The position numbers were made by a program, and so were the translations under genes. Below the pieces are notes generated by a model. It had not been told where the DNA came from, did no database searches, and saw only the letters and a program-made list of their open reading frames with translations. Positions 12,792 to 26,104 of a DNA stretch of 64,000 bases are shown here, in pieces. How positions within the stretch are numbered: the first letter of the stretch is position 1; each line of letters starts with the position of its first letter. Origin of the DNA: Cenococcum geophilum 1.58 (lineage: Eukaryota; Ascomycota; Dothideomycetes; Gloniales; Gloniaceae). The DNA lies in assembly GCA_001692895.1 (NCBI GenBank), contig KV748270.1, forward strand, positions 64,194 through 128,193, written 5' to 3'.

Positions 12792-12964
12792 TGTTAGTGT
12801 TACAGGGTAACTCACCAATGCTACTTAAGTAGACATAGTGAATGTTAGTTACAAAGCTTATTGTTTAGAATTAGGGGGTGGGTGAGGAACCTAAGGTTCC
12901 TTACTACGCTAGTACCGCAGCAACACGTGACGACACGTGACGACTACTTGCCTTATTCCCGACA
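12792..12964 (-). repeat. copia-2 3' LTR
   Basis: 173 bp, paired with 18697-18869. It contains two adjacent CACGTGACGA units and the palindrome GGAACCTAAGGTTCC. Confidence 0.9.
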
Positions 12965-13099
12965 CTAGCAACTCTTCTTTTATAGTTGCCATCTATATAT
13001 ACTTATAGATTGCTACTATATAAAGATATAAAGCTAAGGAGAAGAAGAAGAAGAAATGAAGGGGAAGAGGTAGCGTAGGTAGATATATGGGTTCGTGCG

Positions 13100-13301
13100 A
13101 AGATGTCAGTTCCGCTTACCGCTCTTAGCCGAGCTAATGGCGATTTTCTATCCCGGGGATAGAAAATCCTAATTAGCCAGCTTAATAAATAGCGTTGGCA
13201 GAACTCCACACCACTACCCGAATTAATTAGGCGCGGCGCTCTTGGCAAGAATCTAACCAATTAAACAACTTTAACCGGCGGTTAAAGTTCCATAAAATCT
13301 T
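13100..13301 (-). repeat. 202-bp structured repeat inside copia-2, shared with gypsy-2
   Basis: This segment matches 25622-25823 in reverse complement over exactly 202 bp. It has short inverted ends (AAGATGTCA / AAAATCTT) and two strong palindromes: 13267-13289 (AACTTTAACC / GGTTAAAGTT) and 13142-13168 (GATTTTCTATC / GATAGAAAATC). Relative to the retroelement's coding strand it has the same orientation and location (after pol, before the 3' LTR) as the copy in gypsy-2. No target duplication was found. Confidence 0.8.
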
Positions 13302-13439
13302 AACTTCTCTAAATTTCCCTCTTAACCTAACCTTTAACTCATATATATAGAGTATTTATATTAACAAACGTCTCTAGTGCCTTATTTGGGTTTGCCTTCG
13401 TCATCACATCTACCGGGTTATCTTAGCCATTAATCTATC

Positions 13440-16400
13440 AGATCTTAAAGAGTTCTTAACACTCATAGGACTGCCGAAGTGCTATAATATTAATTATAAG
13501 GCGCTTCTCCTTTATAGTACCAAGCTTAACTAAACACTCGTAGAGGGAATATAAGTCGGTGCACACGATTATAGGGATAATAGAAAGTTCGAGTTGATCT
13601 ATAATCATCTTAAGGGTAGTTCCAATTGCAATTACTATATTAACTCCACTAACCATTCTATATATCTCTAACGCTAGAACGCTTCGAGTAACGCGTTTAC
13701 TCTTAGTTAAGCTCTAATAAATAAGATTGCCGTAGATCGTGAAGTTATTCTCTCCGGTAGATTCGTTCACTATAATAATCTCATATCCTAGCTAGAAGCT
13801 AAAATCTTTATTATTTATAAACAATCTATCAACAAACACAAATAGCTTAGCAGTAGGAAGATTAATAGGCACGTAGAGTAGTCCCCAATCGAGATAGTTC
13901 ATTTACCAGGAAAGACGCTTATTTAGGTTAAAAACATCATCCTTAGTTGGTTCCTAGTGTTAGGCGGCAATAGAGAGATTAAAGGAAGCTTTGGGTTAAC
14001 AGATAGAAGCCACATAAGCTCCACAAGCGCGTTACTCTATATATCCTTACTTTAGAGAATTAACGTTAATAACGTTAATCTTCTTGCCTTAACCTTTCTG
14101 GCGTAGGGTAATAGAATCCTTATTTAGGGAAATAATGCATCTATTAAAGAGTAATAGTGTTATTAAATTAAGTCTTTCCTTTGGCTTTACCATAAGGTTT
14201 ACCTTTACTAGCTTATCTTCTTTAAGAGCTAAGAATTAGTTGTCTCCTAAGATAATTATATCATCCGTTTATATGCCAACGATTCTAAATAGAGTTCCCG
14301 TAGTTATAATAAGGAAGCAGGGGTCGAATGTAGAAGTAGTCATTAAAAGCTTCTCTTTATGGTGCTTGCTGTAGGTAGCCTACTAATAGGTTCCTACCTC
14401 TGCAATTCCATATAATAGCTTAAGTACGACCATAATCGTATCCTCGGGATATTAGTGGCGAATTTGCTCTGGAAGGTATGCTAGTATTAAGCGCTAAAGG
14501 TGCGTCTCTAATTGGGTGTAGGCCTAAGTAATATCTTATAGGTAAACCGCCATTCTATTCTTTATTAAGGAGGGAGCTAGCGCAATAATGACTCGTTAAC
14601 TAGCTCGTTAGATTATAGGGGATTGCGTAAGAATTACTTCCTTACCGTTGTCGTTATAACCTTAAATAACTAGCCTTGACTTCTTAAATGGGGTATTAGT
14701 AGCTTTGCCTTTAATCTTATTAACCATTTTTGACTTAAATATACGAACTCCATCGAACTTGGCAGGGTTATATTTCTCAAATTTAAAGACTCCTCTTGTA
14801 ATAAGACCGTCAATCTCCTACTTATCAGATGCTTGGAAAGGAGCTCCTAGAGTTATAATACGGCCTTCCTTTCAGAGCTGTTTTACAAGCTTAAAGTCAG
14901 CCTTCTCTTTATTTGTCATAAAGGCCATTAATAGTTCATCTCTATTCTCGATAGCGGTAACGAATTGCTCTTCGAAATTAATAAGATGTTAGCAATTTCG
15001 TAATCCCTTTGGGCGACCTCTACCGCGTCATAGTTGCAGTACGTCTACTACAATTATATTAGGATCGCATTCGCCTTCTAGAGTACGTTAATTATAGTTC
15101 TCCTCCGGGGTATCCTCTGGGGTATCCTGTAAAGGCTTAGAGCTATTATCCCTATAGTAGGGCTTAACAATAGTTAAGCGGAATTAAGTGGGTCCATAGG
15201 GCATCTAAAGAGTATAAGTTTAACCATTAATTGCAATAAGTTTATATAGGCCTAACTATCCTCCCTTTTCACACCATACGCGTACCTCCAATTGGAGTGG
15301 CAGATTAAGCGTAGTTAAGGTATTTAGGCTATTTCTTATTCCTAGTGCGTTGTTAACCTAGCGCGTAGCGTAGAGGCGTCGCACCTCCTTTATTGCCTTG
15401 CGAATAGCCTTAGTTCGTTATATAATAGAGGGAGATAGTAGAGAATCGTTAGTCATTTGGGGGTAGGCGCCAAAGACTAGCAACGTAGGTACGAGCCCAT
15501 CTAGGCCAGCGGTATCATTAATAGCCTTAACAGCCATCTATAGGATGAGCTCTTCGCTAGCGCCCTCTAGTTCTAAAGAAATAATCTCATATACGCGGCG
15601 TAATGGCGTATAATATCGTTTTACTTTTCTAATACTATTATATGCCTCAACAGGGACTTCCTTAACCTCAATTGTTATTGCCTTTACCTATTATCGAAAC
15701 TCCACAAATAAGAAGTTCTTTCCTGCGTCGTGAACGATTTAATTAGGGGGTCCTAGGTAGACATTAATCCAGCATAATTAAAGAGTATCCCATACATTCC
15801 TAGCTAATATATCTTTTTAAAAAGCGTGCGGCTTAGAAGGAGGTTGAGAAGTTAACAACTTAGAGTACTGGCTTGCCGCTAAGATACATAACATCCATAA
15901 TAATACAGAAGTTAAAGTCGTAGTCATCTTTAAGGGTAAACTTAAATCGGCCAGGGGACTTCTAGTTTATTTAGTAGTAATAGCAGTACTTTATAAGATG
16001 TTTAATCGCCTTAACCTTAACTTCATAACCTGCTCGTTAAAGAACCCTAAGCAGTCAGTGAACGGATAGGTGGCCAAAACAACGATATAGTTGACATAGC
16101 TCTAACTCGGTCAAGTAACTCCAAGCAACGCTCCTTTCTAGCTGTTAAAGGAGCAACCAAGGGTGACCCCACTTGCGTACAACGGGCACCCGATTATCTC
16201 CCTAAACAAGCATATTCTTAAGGTTATTAAGCTTAACGCCTAATTTGTCTATATCTTAGATGCAGAATAGGAACGGGGTATTCGCGGGAACAACGTAGAA
16301 AGTAATATATCCTAACGGGGTTTAGACCTTAATTGTGCCGAGAGAGATTATAGTACCCTTGCCAAAGCGAATTGTATATTGGCCTGCCGTTAATTAGTTA

Positions 16401-18304
16401 ATTTAGACAGAACTATTAAGCTGCTAAAGAGCTCGGACTTAAGGTTCTCCTACTATAGATACTCCTGCGGCTCCAGTATCTGGCATAATACTATAAAAGA
16501 CGTTCGCCGAATATCTGTCGTTAAAGGAGAACGCGGAACTTTCCTTTAGCTTATTAAAGATATCTAACCTTATAACAGAATGGAGCGTAGATTGGTTATT
16601 AAGGACAGCAATGGTTTATACGCTATTTACCTCACCATACTCGGTAAAGTATTAGTCGGGAGAGTAGTCCTCAATTTCCATATCCATAAGGAGCTGTTCA
16701 GCCTCATCAATCTCACCCTTAAGATCTTCTTCGCCTTTATATTAAACCAGGAAGCTTTAGAAGTAGGCTATAGTAACTTCTCAGTTTCCAACGTTTCATG
16801 CGCTCTGGCGAAACTTATTATATGCCTCCTTTTGTTTATTAAGGGGGTATCTAGTTAACTAGCAATTTGGCTTCTTACAAATGTAGTATTTCTTCTGCTA
16901 ATTATTATAAAATAAACCTCCACAAGGACCTCTACAATTGCTTTATAGTTGACATTAATCATACCCTCTACCGTATCCCCTGCCACAACTACTATATATT
17001 CAATCAGTCCAGTTATAATCGTATTAGTCGGCTGGGTCGATTAAAGTAGGTTAGAGTTAGGCGTTAAATTACTATACTTCTTAAGAGCGTAGGGCGGTAC
17101 CGATAGAGGATCTTAATTAAGCACATACTCCTTTATAAGTACTTACAGGGTTAAAGAAAGCAAGGTTACATTCTTCAACACCTCGGCATACGCTAATAAC
17201 TTAATTACATAGGCTAAAGTCCTCTTAATATAATTCGGATAAACCACGCTAAATTATCTAGAGTTAATTAAAGAGCTTTTAAAGACAATCAAGTCGAGAG
17301 GCACCTAGGTTTATAGCAATAATTCTTAGGAAGGTAATCTCTCTCCATTCCAACATATACTGCTACTTATTCTCCTCTATTTTAAAGTAGCATCTTATTT
17401 TATATATTATTCGGTTAAAATCGTATCCTTTTCCTACCAAACGATTATAATAGAAGGTACTAGCTCGGCCCTTAAGCATAACTGAATAAGTAATGTAGTA
17501 TTAATTAGGTTCTAGTCCAACCTTCTAGCAACAGTCGTAGAAGATACGTAACTTTAAATTGAGGATATTATACAGTTCTCCGCCAAACTTCTTCTCCTAT
17601 TCTAAATAGAGCTTTATAAGCTCTGTAAGCATTTTTAAGGTGCCTCTAATTAGTATTTAGCTGCATTGCATTACAGGCTACAATAGTAACGTAGATCTAG
17701 TTAGCGGAGTTTAAAGGTTATTAGACCGCGAAGCAAGGGGATCTTACGCTTATTAGGGGTTGTTAATTAAGGCTGCGGGTTAAGCTGGTTAATACAGGGG
17801 AGTTAAAGACAGAGGTGGAGGCAATAGATATAGAATGTTAGAACTCGTGCCTAGAGCGATAGAGTTAGAACGTATCTCTAGTGGTGTATTACTTAGGTTC
17901 CATTATGATTTAAGCTTCTTCATAGTGCGTAGTTGGTGCTCAATCTCTTATAGAGTCCATTTATGCTCTTCCTTTGCATTAATAACGTATTCCTAAATAT
18001 TGTCCCTAATACTACCCCCATCCATAGGGACAAATACTCTATACTCCCGAAGGAAGTTACGGAAGTCCCATACAATATCTTTATTTATAGGAACCTATAT
18101 TTCCTTTATCCATCTAATAAAGTCCTCCTTTATACAATACCATAGCGCGGTATTATCGTATTTGCTATCTTTATAGTGTTCCATACAGTATACTAAAAAT
18201 CCATTTAGGTCCTGTTGCTCGGCGGTTACAAAGTCGGTTACGGCTCTATCCCATATCTCCGGGTTAATATCTTTCTCATACTTCTTTGGATAGGTTAACG
18301 CCAT
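13440..18304 (-). pseudogene. copia-2 gag-pol, degraded
   Basis: On the minus strand a gag-like start (MALTYPKKYEKD) lies at 18304. A protease motif (MPDTGAAGVS) is near 16470 and an RT active-site remnant (TDDIIIL) near 14260. A copia RNase H end (CTDLYSLYECLVKLGT) is at about 13500-13570. Scattered TAA/TAG codons interrupt the frame. Length and order fit a single gag-pol polyprotein of Ty1/copia type. It is not translatable as it stands. Confidence 0.8.
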
Positions 18305-18696
18305 AGTAGGTAGAATTAACAAGGTGTTATACGTCAAAGGTAGGTAGGATTTTCGGTTTTATAGGATCTCGTAGGTTTGCTGTTAAAAGGTAGGCAATTT
18401 AAGATGTTGTTTAACGCGTTTCGGACGTCAACTTAGGACCTTAGGTTTAGTAACACTTCTAACCTAAAGTACTCGACCAAATCTTCGTAAACGTAATTGT
18501 TCTATATAATAGATATAACTTGGTATCTCCTAGTACTTAGTAACACTTCTATTACTAGTTTTCCGCAAGTTTAAGGTAGCACAGTATCGCCGGGATCCAT
18601 TCCATATAAGCGCATATGGCACCCCTATACGAGACTATCTCTTCTGTTAATAACCTAGCTGCTCTATAGTTAACTATGTATTCAACCACTAATCAG

Positions 18697-18869
18697 TGTT
18701 GGTGTTATAGGGTAACTCACTAATGCTACTTAAGTAGATACAGTGAATGTTAGTTACAAAGCTTATTGTTTAGAATTAGGGGGTAGGTAAGGAACCTAAG
18801 GTTCCTTACCACGCTAGTGCCGCGGCGACACGTGACGACACGTGACGACCGCTTGCCTCATTCCCGACA
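18697..18869 (-). repeat. copia-2 5' LTR
   Basis: 173 bp, first LTR on the minus strand. The interior begins CTGATTAGTG, similar to the position next to the copia-1 LTR, and is a candidate primer-binding site. Confidence 0.9.
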
Positions 18870-19184
18870 ATTATCTATACTTTTAGAATTTTAGGCCGCG
18901 CTAAGTTAGTAAAATATTATAGCTTTCTTTTTACTATTAATATAGTCCCGCTATATTTTAGTAGTAAAACTAGTCTAATTAGTAATAAAGTCCTTTATCT
19001 AAATCTAAGCCAATCTAGCCTACTTTACTGCTAGGTAGGCCGCGTTTACGTAATTTAAGGTCTTATATATAGTTTGCAAAACAAACCTAATAACCGTTAT
19101 ACTAATAAGCCTATAACCTAAACACGGCTAGATAGAGCTTTACTCCCTAAATATATAAATATATCGCTTATATTATACTATTAC
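18870..19184. other. AT-rich DNA between copia-2 and gypsy-2
   Basis: Residual host or older-transposon DNA between two insertions. No open frame and no recognised repeat. Confidence 0.4.
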
Positions 19185-19371
19185 TATTACGGCACTAACC
19201 TGACGCATACTGTTTTATACTATTTTATACTATTTCCTACTATTAGCTGGCCCACCACTAGTGACTTAGCGGCCGGCCCTACTATTTATATATAATACCC
19301 CCTTTCTACCTTCTTCCCCTCTTTATACCATAACGTAGTTATTTAGTTTACTTTATTACAGCACTATAACA
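19185..19371 (+). repeat. gypsy-2 5' LTR
   Basis: 187 bp, sharing the block TGACTTAGCGGCCGGCCC and a CCCCCTTTC tract with the 3' copy. Confidence 0.9.
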
Positions 19372-19389
19372 GTTTATAGTATCTTTAAT

Positions 19390-22300
19390 TTACGCCCTAT
19401 CGCGATTACTAATTTCTTATACCCTAGCTAATTAACCTCTACTCTAGAGCAATTGCGACCTATACGCGCCTCTGCTAAAACTAATATATCCCTAGCATAG
19501 TCCTAAAACAATCCTTAGTTTTTACCTAACGCCTAGATAGGCAACACTAATAACGCCGAGATAGCCGAAACCTAAAACCCCCGCGACGTTTTTATAGACC
19601 TCTTTATAGAGATATACCCTAATATTATATAAATAATCCGCCGCTTCTTACTATACCCTAAGACCTTTAAGCCTAGCAAAGCTTACCTTACCCTTATTAA
19701 CTATACTAACGAGTTCCTTAATAATATTAAAGTAGGACTATAGTATATATATAATATAAACACCGCTAATAAAAAAGCTAATAAAAACCTTAGTGCCCTT
19801 ATTACTTTCTAAATAGGAACTATTAACTCCTAGGTAAAGACTATCGCCGTTTTAAAATAATTAACCCCTATAATAACAGTAGTAACCTAGCAGAAAAAAC
19901 GGAGATCTAAAGACCCGCTAATATTTAGCGGAAAAGGCACCCCGCTAAAATAATAAGCTAATTTTAAGACCTGGTATATTAAGATTAAGGAAGTCTTTAA
20001 CTGGGACTAGGATTACTTTAATATAGTTTAGTCCCAGATCCTTTATATCTTGGATATACTAGAGAATAAGGCCTATAAGTTTATTAAGTAGGGCCTAGAG
20101 CTTATATATAAGAACCTAAATAATATATCTGCATAGAAATGGCCTACTAAAGAAGATATGCTTAAAGACCTTACTGCCTACTATAAGGTCCTTAATATAA
20201 CCTAGGTTTAAAAAAATAAGCTTAATTATTTCCCCTAGGGCAAGCGTAATTACTAGTTTTAAAAGAGAGAGCTTAATAAGCTAATAGTCCGCGCTAAAAA
20301 GACGGATAAATAAAAGGTGGACCTACTCTAAAAGTTTGTCTCTCTAAAGATAGAAGAGCTGGTACTTAAACTTGCATATAAAATTAATAACAGTAACTAT
20401 ATAGGTTAGAGTAAGTAGATAAATATATTTATTAAGAACTTTATAAACTATATACACTAAGCTAACCTTAAGAAGAATATTAACTACTACCTACCTACCT
20501 AAGCCTCTGCCCCTATATTAACCCTAACCCTAGTAGTAACTAGAGAACCTATAGACCTTAATAAAATCTTAGATATAGAGCGTAAGCGCCGCGTTAATAA
20601 TAGATTATATCTTACCTATAGCTACCTAGCTATTAGAAGGACGCCTATAACCCTACTAAGATAGTAAACCTAGTTTTAATACTACCCTATTAAATAATAC
20701 AAACTAATAACCGCGGATGCGGCGACTGTAGAGTTTATTATAAACGTGGCAATCGCGGAGCCTATTATAGCCGCAGCGAATAACCTCCCCCCTTTAACCC
20801 TACGGCTTAGTTACTTTAAACTATACCCTATATAGGAGCCTAACCCGTTAATAACGCCTAGTATTAGTAACTCCGCGCTAGTAAATATAAATATAGCCAC
20901 ATTATTAGTAAAGTATTATCTTCTTATACCCTAACTAAGACTAAGACTAATACTGCTAGCTAGATAAACACTGGGCTACTCTGCTAAAATAGCGCTATAC
21001 CCTAGTTATTAAAAGGCAGACTTTTAAACTAAGTCACGTCTAAGGGTTTAAACTATATAAGAAGGAAGACGAGAAGATTAAGTCCCTATTACTAGATTAA
21101 TTAGTCCTTTTTATTAGTAAGCTATTACTTAATCTTAGATTAGCAAATAGTAATAAAAAATTAATCCTTATTTAAACCTAACTCTCCTTATTACGTAACC
21201 TATACCCCTAAGTTTATATTAATATAATAAGCCTAGTAGACTTTAGTAGTACTATAATGGTATTTACTAATATAGAGTCTATTATAAGAAAGTATAACGT
21301 TATAACTAAGAAGCTGCTAGTACTTAGGCCACTATACCTCGCAAATAGTATTCTAACTTCGCTTATTATGGACTACTTTACCGCCTAAATATTAATCGGC
21401 CTCTATACTAAAGCTATACTCTTTTTTATTACTAAACTCTCGCCTACTACCCTAATTATCCTAGGTATACCTTAGCTTTAAAAGCATAAGCCCTATCCTA
21501 GCTTTAGGGAACTTAAGATCCGCTTTAACTTAGACTACTACTCTAGGTACTACCTTCTATAGGGGATAACTAACGGTAATAGGGACGCCCTATATAGATA
21601 CTTAGTACTACTAACCCTAGTGCCTAGGACTATATATAAAGCCCTAATAATAGAAGATATTTTTAATAAAGGGGAGCCTATATAACTGTAAAGAAATAAG
21701 ATAGTAGAAGACTGGACTACTTTAGTACTTAAAATCAAAACGACGGGCTAGCTAGCCCTGCTAAGACTAAAGAAAAAGGTTTACTTTACGCCGCTACTAT
21801 TAAGAATCTAAAATTAACCTAGGCACTATTTAAACCCTAGCCGCCTAGCCCAATACTCGGAACTAAGCTATATACTATATACGCATACTATAGCTTGTGT
21901 TATAGTAAGGACTAACTATAGAACTACTAAGACCTAAATAATAGAAACTGTACTACTGTAACGCCTAACCTTATACCTATCTCCCGCGCGTACCGTATAG
22001 GGCCGCCGCTTTATTTCCGCCCCCCTAGGCTAACTAAGCTGTACTAGCCTAGCCGTAGCACTAGAGAACTAAATACGCCCTAACCTAGACGACATTAAAT
22101 GCACTTATGCTATTAATTTTACCCAGTTCTATAAATAAAAAGACGTAAAGGTAATAAGGATCTATATAGCAGAGCTAGTAGAACTAGTTAAATAAGATAA
22201 GCACTAATAGCTGCTTAAAGAGCTGCCTATAGGCCTAATAGAAGTACTAAACCTATTAGAAAGGTCTTTCCGCTGGTTAGTAGAAGGCGACTATATAATA

Positions 22301-25300
22301 AAGAAAGCCCGTAAAGTACTCCCCCCCTATTTCTATAACTTCCTTAAGATAAATCTAAAAACTAAACCTAAGCTTTTATATCGGAAGATAGTTGATATTA
22401 ATATTAAAAAATTCCTAAAAGGTAAACTAGGATTAACCCACGAAGATATTCTATAACGCCTATTAAAGGAGTTTTATAAACATATTAAGTACTTCCTCCC
22501 TAAAAACATAGATAAGCTGCCCCTTTACTAACTACAGGACTATAAAATTAAGATTATCCCTAAAAACTAGGCCCTATACTATAAAAATAGACCACTCTTA
22601 CCTACTAAACTTAGGTGTATAAAGAAGTGAATTAATAAGATACTGGATAGGGGTTTTATCTACAAATTAACCTCACTAGCTACTATACTACTCCTCCTCG
22701 CTACTAAGCCTAGTGGCAGTATATAAATCTGCTATAACTACTAAGGCTTAAACACAGTTACTATTAAGAATTGGTACCCACTGCTACTAATCCGCGAGAC
22801 ACTTAATGCACTTTATAGTGCTAAATACTTTACTAAACTTAATATAATTGCTGCGTTTAACTAGATCCGGATTATAAAGGGCTATAAGTGGCTTATAGTA
22901 TTTATTACCCGGTTCGGACTCTATAAAATACTAGTTATACTATTTAGCCTCTATAACGTACCCGCTATATTTTAAAACTATATTAACTATATTCTATATA
23001 ACGCCCTTAATAACTACTGTACTGCCTACCTTAATAACGTCCTTATCTTTTCTAAAACACGCGCTAAGTATACTAAGTATATAAATAAAGTTATCTAAAG
23101 ACTTAGTAATGCTGGACTTTAGATTAATATTAATAAGTTTAAGTTCTACTCTACTAAAACAAAATACCTTGGCTTAATTATCTTAACTAATGGTATAATT
23201 ATAGACCTTAAGAAGGTACAGGCCTTATAGGAATAAAAGGACCCGATATTAATTAAAGAACTATAATAATTTCTTAGCTTTGCGAACTTCTACTAATAAT
23301 TTATCTAAGGCTACTCTGCTATCGCTATACCTATAATAAAACTCCTAAAGAAGGATATTAGATGGCTATAGGGACTAGAATAAGCTAAATCGTTTAAGGC
23401 CCTTAAGGGAGCCTTTACTTTGGCACTAGTACTAGTATACTATAACTATATAAAGAAAACAGTAGTAGAGATAAATATATTAAATTAGGCTTCTGGCGGA
23501 GTCCTTTCCTAATATAATAATAACGGAAAAATTAAAACTGGTCGCATTCTTCTCCGTAAAGCACTTTACGCTAAAGTATAACTATAAGATCTATAATAAA
23601 GAACTCTTAACTATTGTTAAGGCTTTAGAGGAATGGCGCCCTAAGCTATAAGGGACTAAGGAGCCGTTTAAAATTATTACTAACTATAAAAACTTATAGA
23701 CGTTTATAACTACTAAGCAGCTAAATTAGCGCTAAGTCTAGTAGGTAGAGTTCCTTTTATAATTTAACTTTATAATTATATATAGACCTAGTAGCAAAGC
23801 TACGCTCCCTAACGCCCTAAGCCGGCTACTAGGAATAAGGCCTAAGAACGCTAATAATAAACGCCTCCGCTACTAAGCCTAAGTTATTATACTACCCTAG
23901 AAAGTTAACCCTATAATCTTAAAAGAATTACTATATAAATCCTATAACTTTAACAACGTAGAGTTTATAGTTGCTCTGGATCCTAAAATAGCTAAAAAGT
24001 TACTAGATAAGTTAATTTAGCTAAAATACTAAAAGAACGAACCCGCAATAGATATAGTAGCGGCCCTATATAATTAGAAAGCTTACTATTAGCTAAAGAA
24101 GATTAGGAAATTACTCTATTGCAATAAGTTAAAATATAGTATTATTAATAAACAGATCTACTTCCGCCAATATCTCTTTATTCTTAACGCCTTAGACCTC
24201 CGCCTAAAAGTTACCTATTACTCTTATAGCAGCGGCCCTACTAGTTACCCTAGCTGGGTTAAAACTCTTAACCTCTTAAACTAAATATACTAGTGGCTAG
24301 GAATCTCCTAGTTTACAGCTACCTTTATTAAAGACTATACCCTATACTTTTACACTAAAACCCCCTATTTTGCCCTACCTAGTTTTTTAAAGCTACTAAA
24401 ATTACCTACCTACCCGTGGACCGATATCTTAATTAACTATATTATAACACTGCTAGTATACTAACGCTACGGTAAGGTATATAAATATATCCTAATTATT
24501 ATAAACCGCCTAACTAAAATATAATATCTTATTTTAGTAATAGGACTCTTAATAAAGGAGCTAGTTAATGGCTTTATTAATAATATATATAAGCTCTATA
24601 GTGCACTAAGCATAATTATCTCTAATTACGGTATATAATTTATTAGCTACTTCTAGCAACGACTAAGTAAACGCCTTAAGATAACCTTGCGATTAAGCTT
24701 AGCCTAGTACCTAGAAATAGACGGCTAAACTAAAATTATTAACGCTGCCGTAAATAAATACCTCTATGCTTTTGTTAGCTTTATATAGGACAACTAGGTT
24801 AACTACCTACTACTTATTAAGTTTACTATAAATAACTAAGTTAATAAGAGTATAGGCATTTCCCCATTTTTTATAAACTATAGCTTTAACCCTTACCTTA
24901 GAATCGAGCCTACTGGCCCCTACCTACTAACACTATTAGTATAAGTAAAGAAGGAGTTCTTCTACGCAGACTTTATAGCCAACCACTTTAAGCGGATATT
25001 AATATAGCTTAAGGCCCTAGCCCGGATTTTATAGTAACGCTATAAAAATAATGCTAATACCTATAAGGATAAGAGCGTATTATTCTACAAAGGTAATATG
25101 GTTATAGTTAGCTTAGAAAATATAAAAATAAATAAACCTAAGAAGAAATAGGATAATAAATGGGACGGCCTATACCCTATACTCGCAGTATACTAAGGGG
25201 CAGTTATAGTAAACCTCCTAAACTATATCTAAGTAAATAAATCCTTTTATATATCTAAGGTCCGCCTATAGGCTACTAAAGAGATCTCTAGCTAAGCAAA

Positions 25301-25570
25301 TATTAATATTATAGAGCGCCGTAATATATAAGGACGAGTGGCAGAGAAAGATAATAATAGCAATATAGAAGATAAATAAGAGTTTAAGAAAATCTTTAAT
25401 ATATATAATAAAGACCCCTAAGGCCTAACTTATAAAATTAAATAGAAATATTATAAGGATATAACCTAGCAGCTAAAGGAAGACCTAAAGGGTTGCGAAT
25501 AAGCTATATAGCGCTTTTATAAGCAATACCCTAAGAAACTAGGACCCCTAGACTAGGCATGAGATAAGGA
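19390..25570 (+). pseudogene. gypsy-2 gag-pol, degraded
   Basis: A gag core is readable at about 19900-20230 and a zinc-knuckle remnant near 20730. A protease-like region lies around 21100-21480. RT spans about 22550-23250, with the catalytic YLDD-type motif decayed to YLNN near 23020. RNase H follows to about 23720 and integrase over about 24420-25250. The C-terminal tail (about 25330-25560, ending ...FYKQYPKKLGP) resembles the chromodomain-like tail of fungal gypsy elements. Most breaks are TAG/TAA at Gln/Trp positions. Confidence 0.8.
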
Positions 25571-25621
25571 AAAGTTATACTAAGGTTGCGGCTAACCACT
25601 GTATTAAAATTTATAGTAGTT

Positions 25622-25823
25622 AAGATGTTATAGAACTTTAACTAGCGGTTAAAGTTATTTAATTAGCTAAATTCTTGCCAAGAAACGCCACGCGGATTAA
25701 TTTAGGTGGCGGTATAGAGTTCTACTAACCTTACTTACTAAATTAACTAATTAGGATTTTCCATGCCCGGTATAGAAAATCGCCATTAGCTTAGCTAAGG
25801 GCGGTAAGTAGAACTAATATCTT
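25622..25823 (+). repeat. 202-bp structured repeat inside gypsy-2, shared with copia-2
   Basis: Same length as its reverse-complement partner at 13100-13301. The palindromes are at 25634-25656 and 25755-25781. It lies between the end of pol and the 3' LTR. Confidence 0.8.
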
Positions 25824-25912
25824 TATGGTAAAAAATAGGCAACCCTATATACTGCCTATTTTTAAGTTATTTGTTTAGTTTAGGGACTAAACTATTTAGG
25901 GGAGAGGAGTAC

Positions 25913-26099
25913 TATCACGGCACTAACCTAACGCATACTATTTTATACTATCTTGTACTATTTCCTACTATTAGCTAACCTACTACTAGTGACTTAGCGG
26001 CCGGCCCTACTATTTATATACAATACCCCCTTTCCACCTTCTTCCCCTCTTTATACTATAACGTAGTTATTTAATCTACTTTATTGCAGTACTGTAATA
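25913..26099 (+). repeat. gypsy-2 3' LTR
   Basis: 187 bp, followed by ATTAC, the target duplication. Confidence 0.9.
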
Positions 26100-26104
26100 A
26101 TTAC

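Larger units (their letters stand above)
12792..18869 (-). mobile_element. Ty1/copia LTR retrotransposon (copia-2), structurally complete, minus orientation
   Basis: LTRs of identical length (173 bp: 12792-12964 and 18697-18869) enclose the element, with a 5-bp target duplication ATTAT (12787-12791 and 18870-18874). On the minus strand the LTR reads TGTCGGGAATGAGG...ACCAACA. Decay is milder than in copia-1, and longer coding stretches survive. The order gag, protease, integrase, RT, RNase H runs right to left. It is a distinct family from copia-1. A solo LTR of the same family is at 188-352. Confidence 0.9.
19185..26099 (+). mobile_element. Ty3/gypsy LTR retrotransposon (gypsy-2), structurally complete, RIP-inactivated
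   Basis: Two 187-bp LTRs (19185-19371 and 25913-26099) with a 5-bp target duplication ATTAC (19180-19184 and 26100-26104) enclose gag, protease, RT, RNase H and integrase in gypsy order. The original TG start reads TA in both LTRs, as expected after RIP. A purine-rich tract (GGGGAGAGGAG) precedes the 3' LTR. It is inserted into an LTR fragment of the gypsy-1 family (26105 onward), so it is younger than that fragment. Confidence 0.9.

Noticed and set aside
14705-14992. Plus-strand open frames at 14705 and 16580-17049
   Set aside because: They lie antisense to the copia-2 polyprotein and have no family resemblance.
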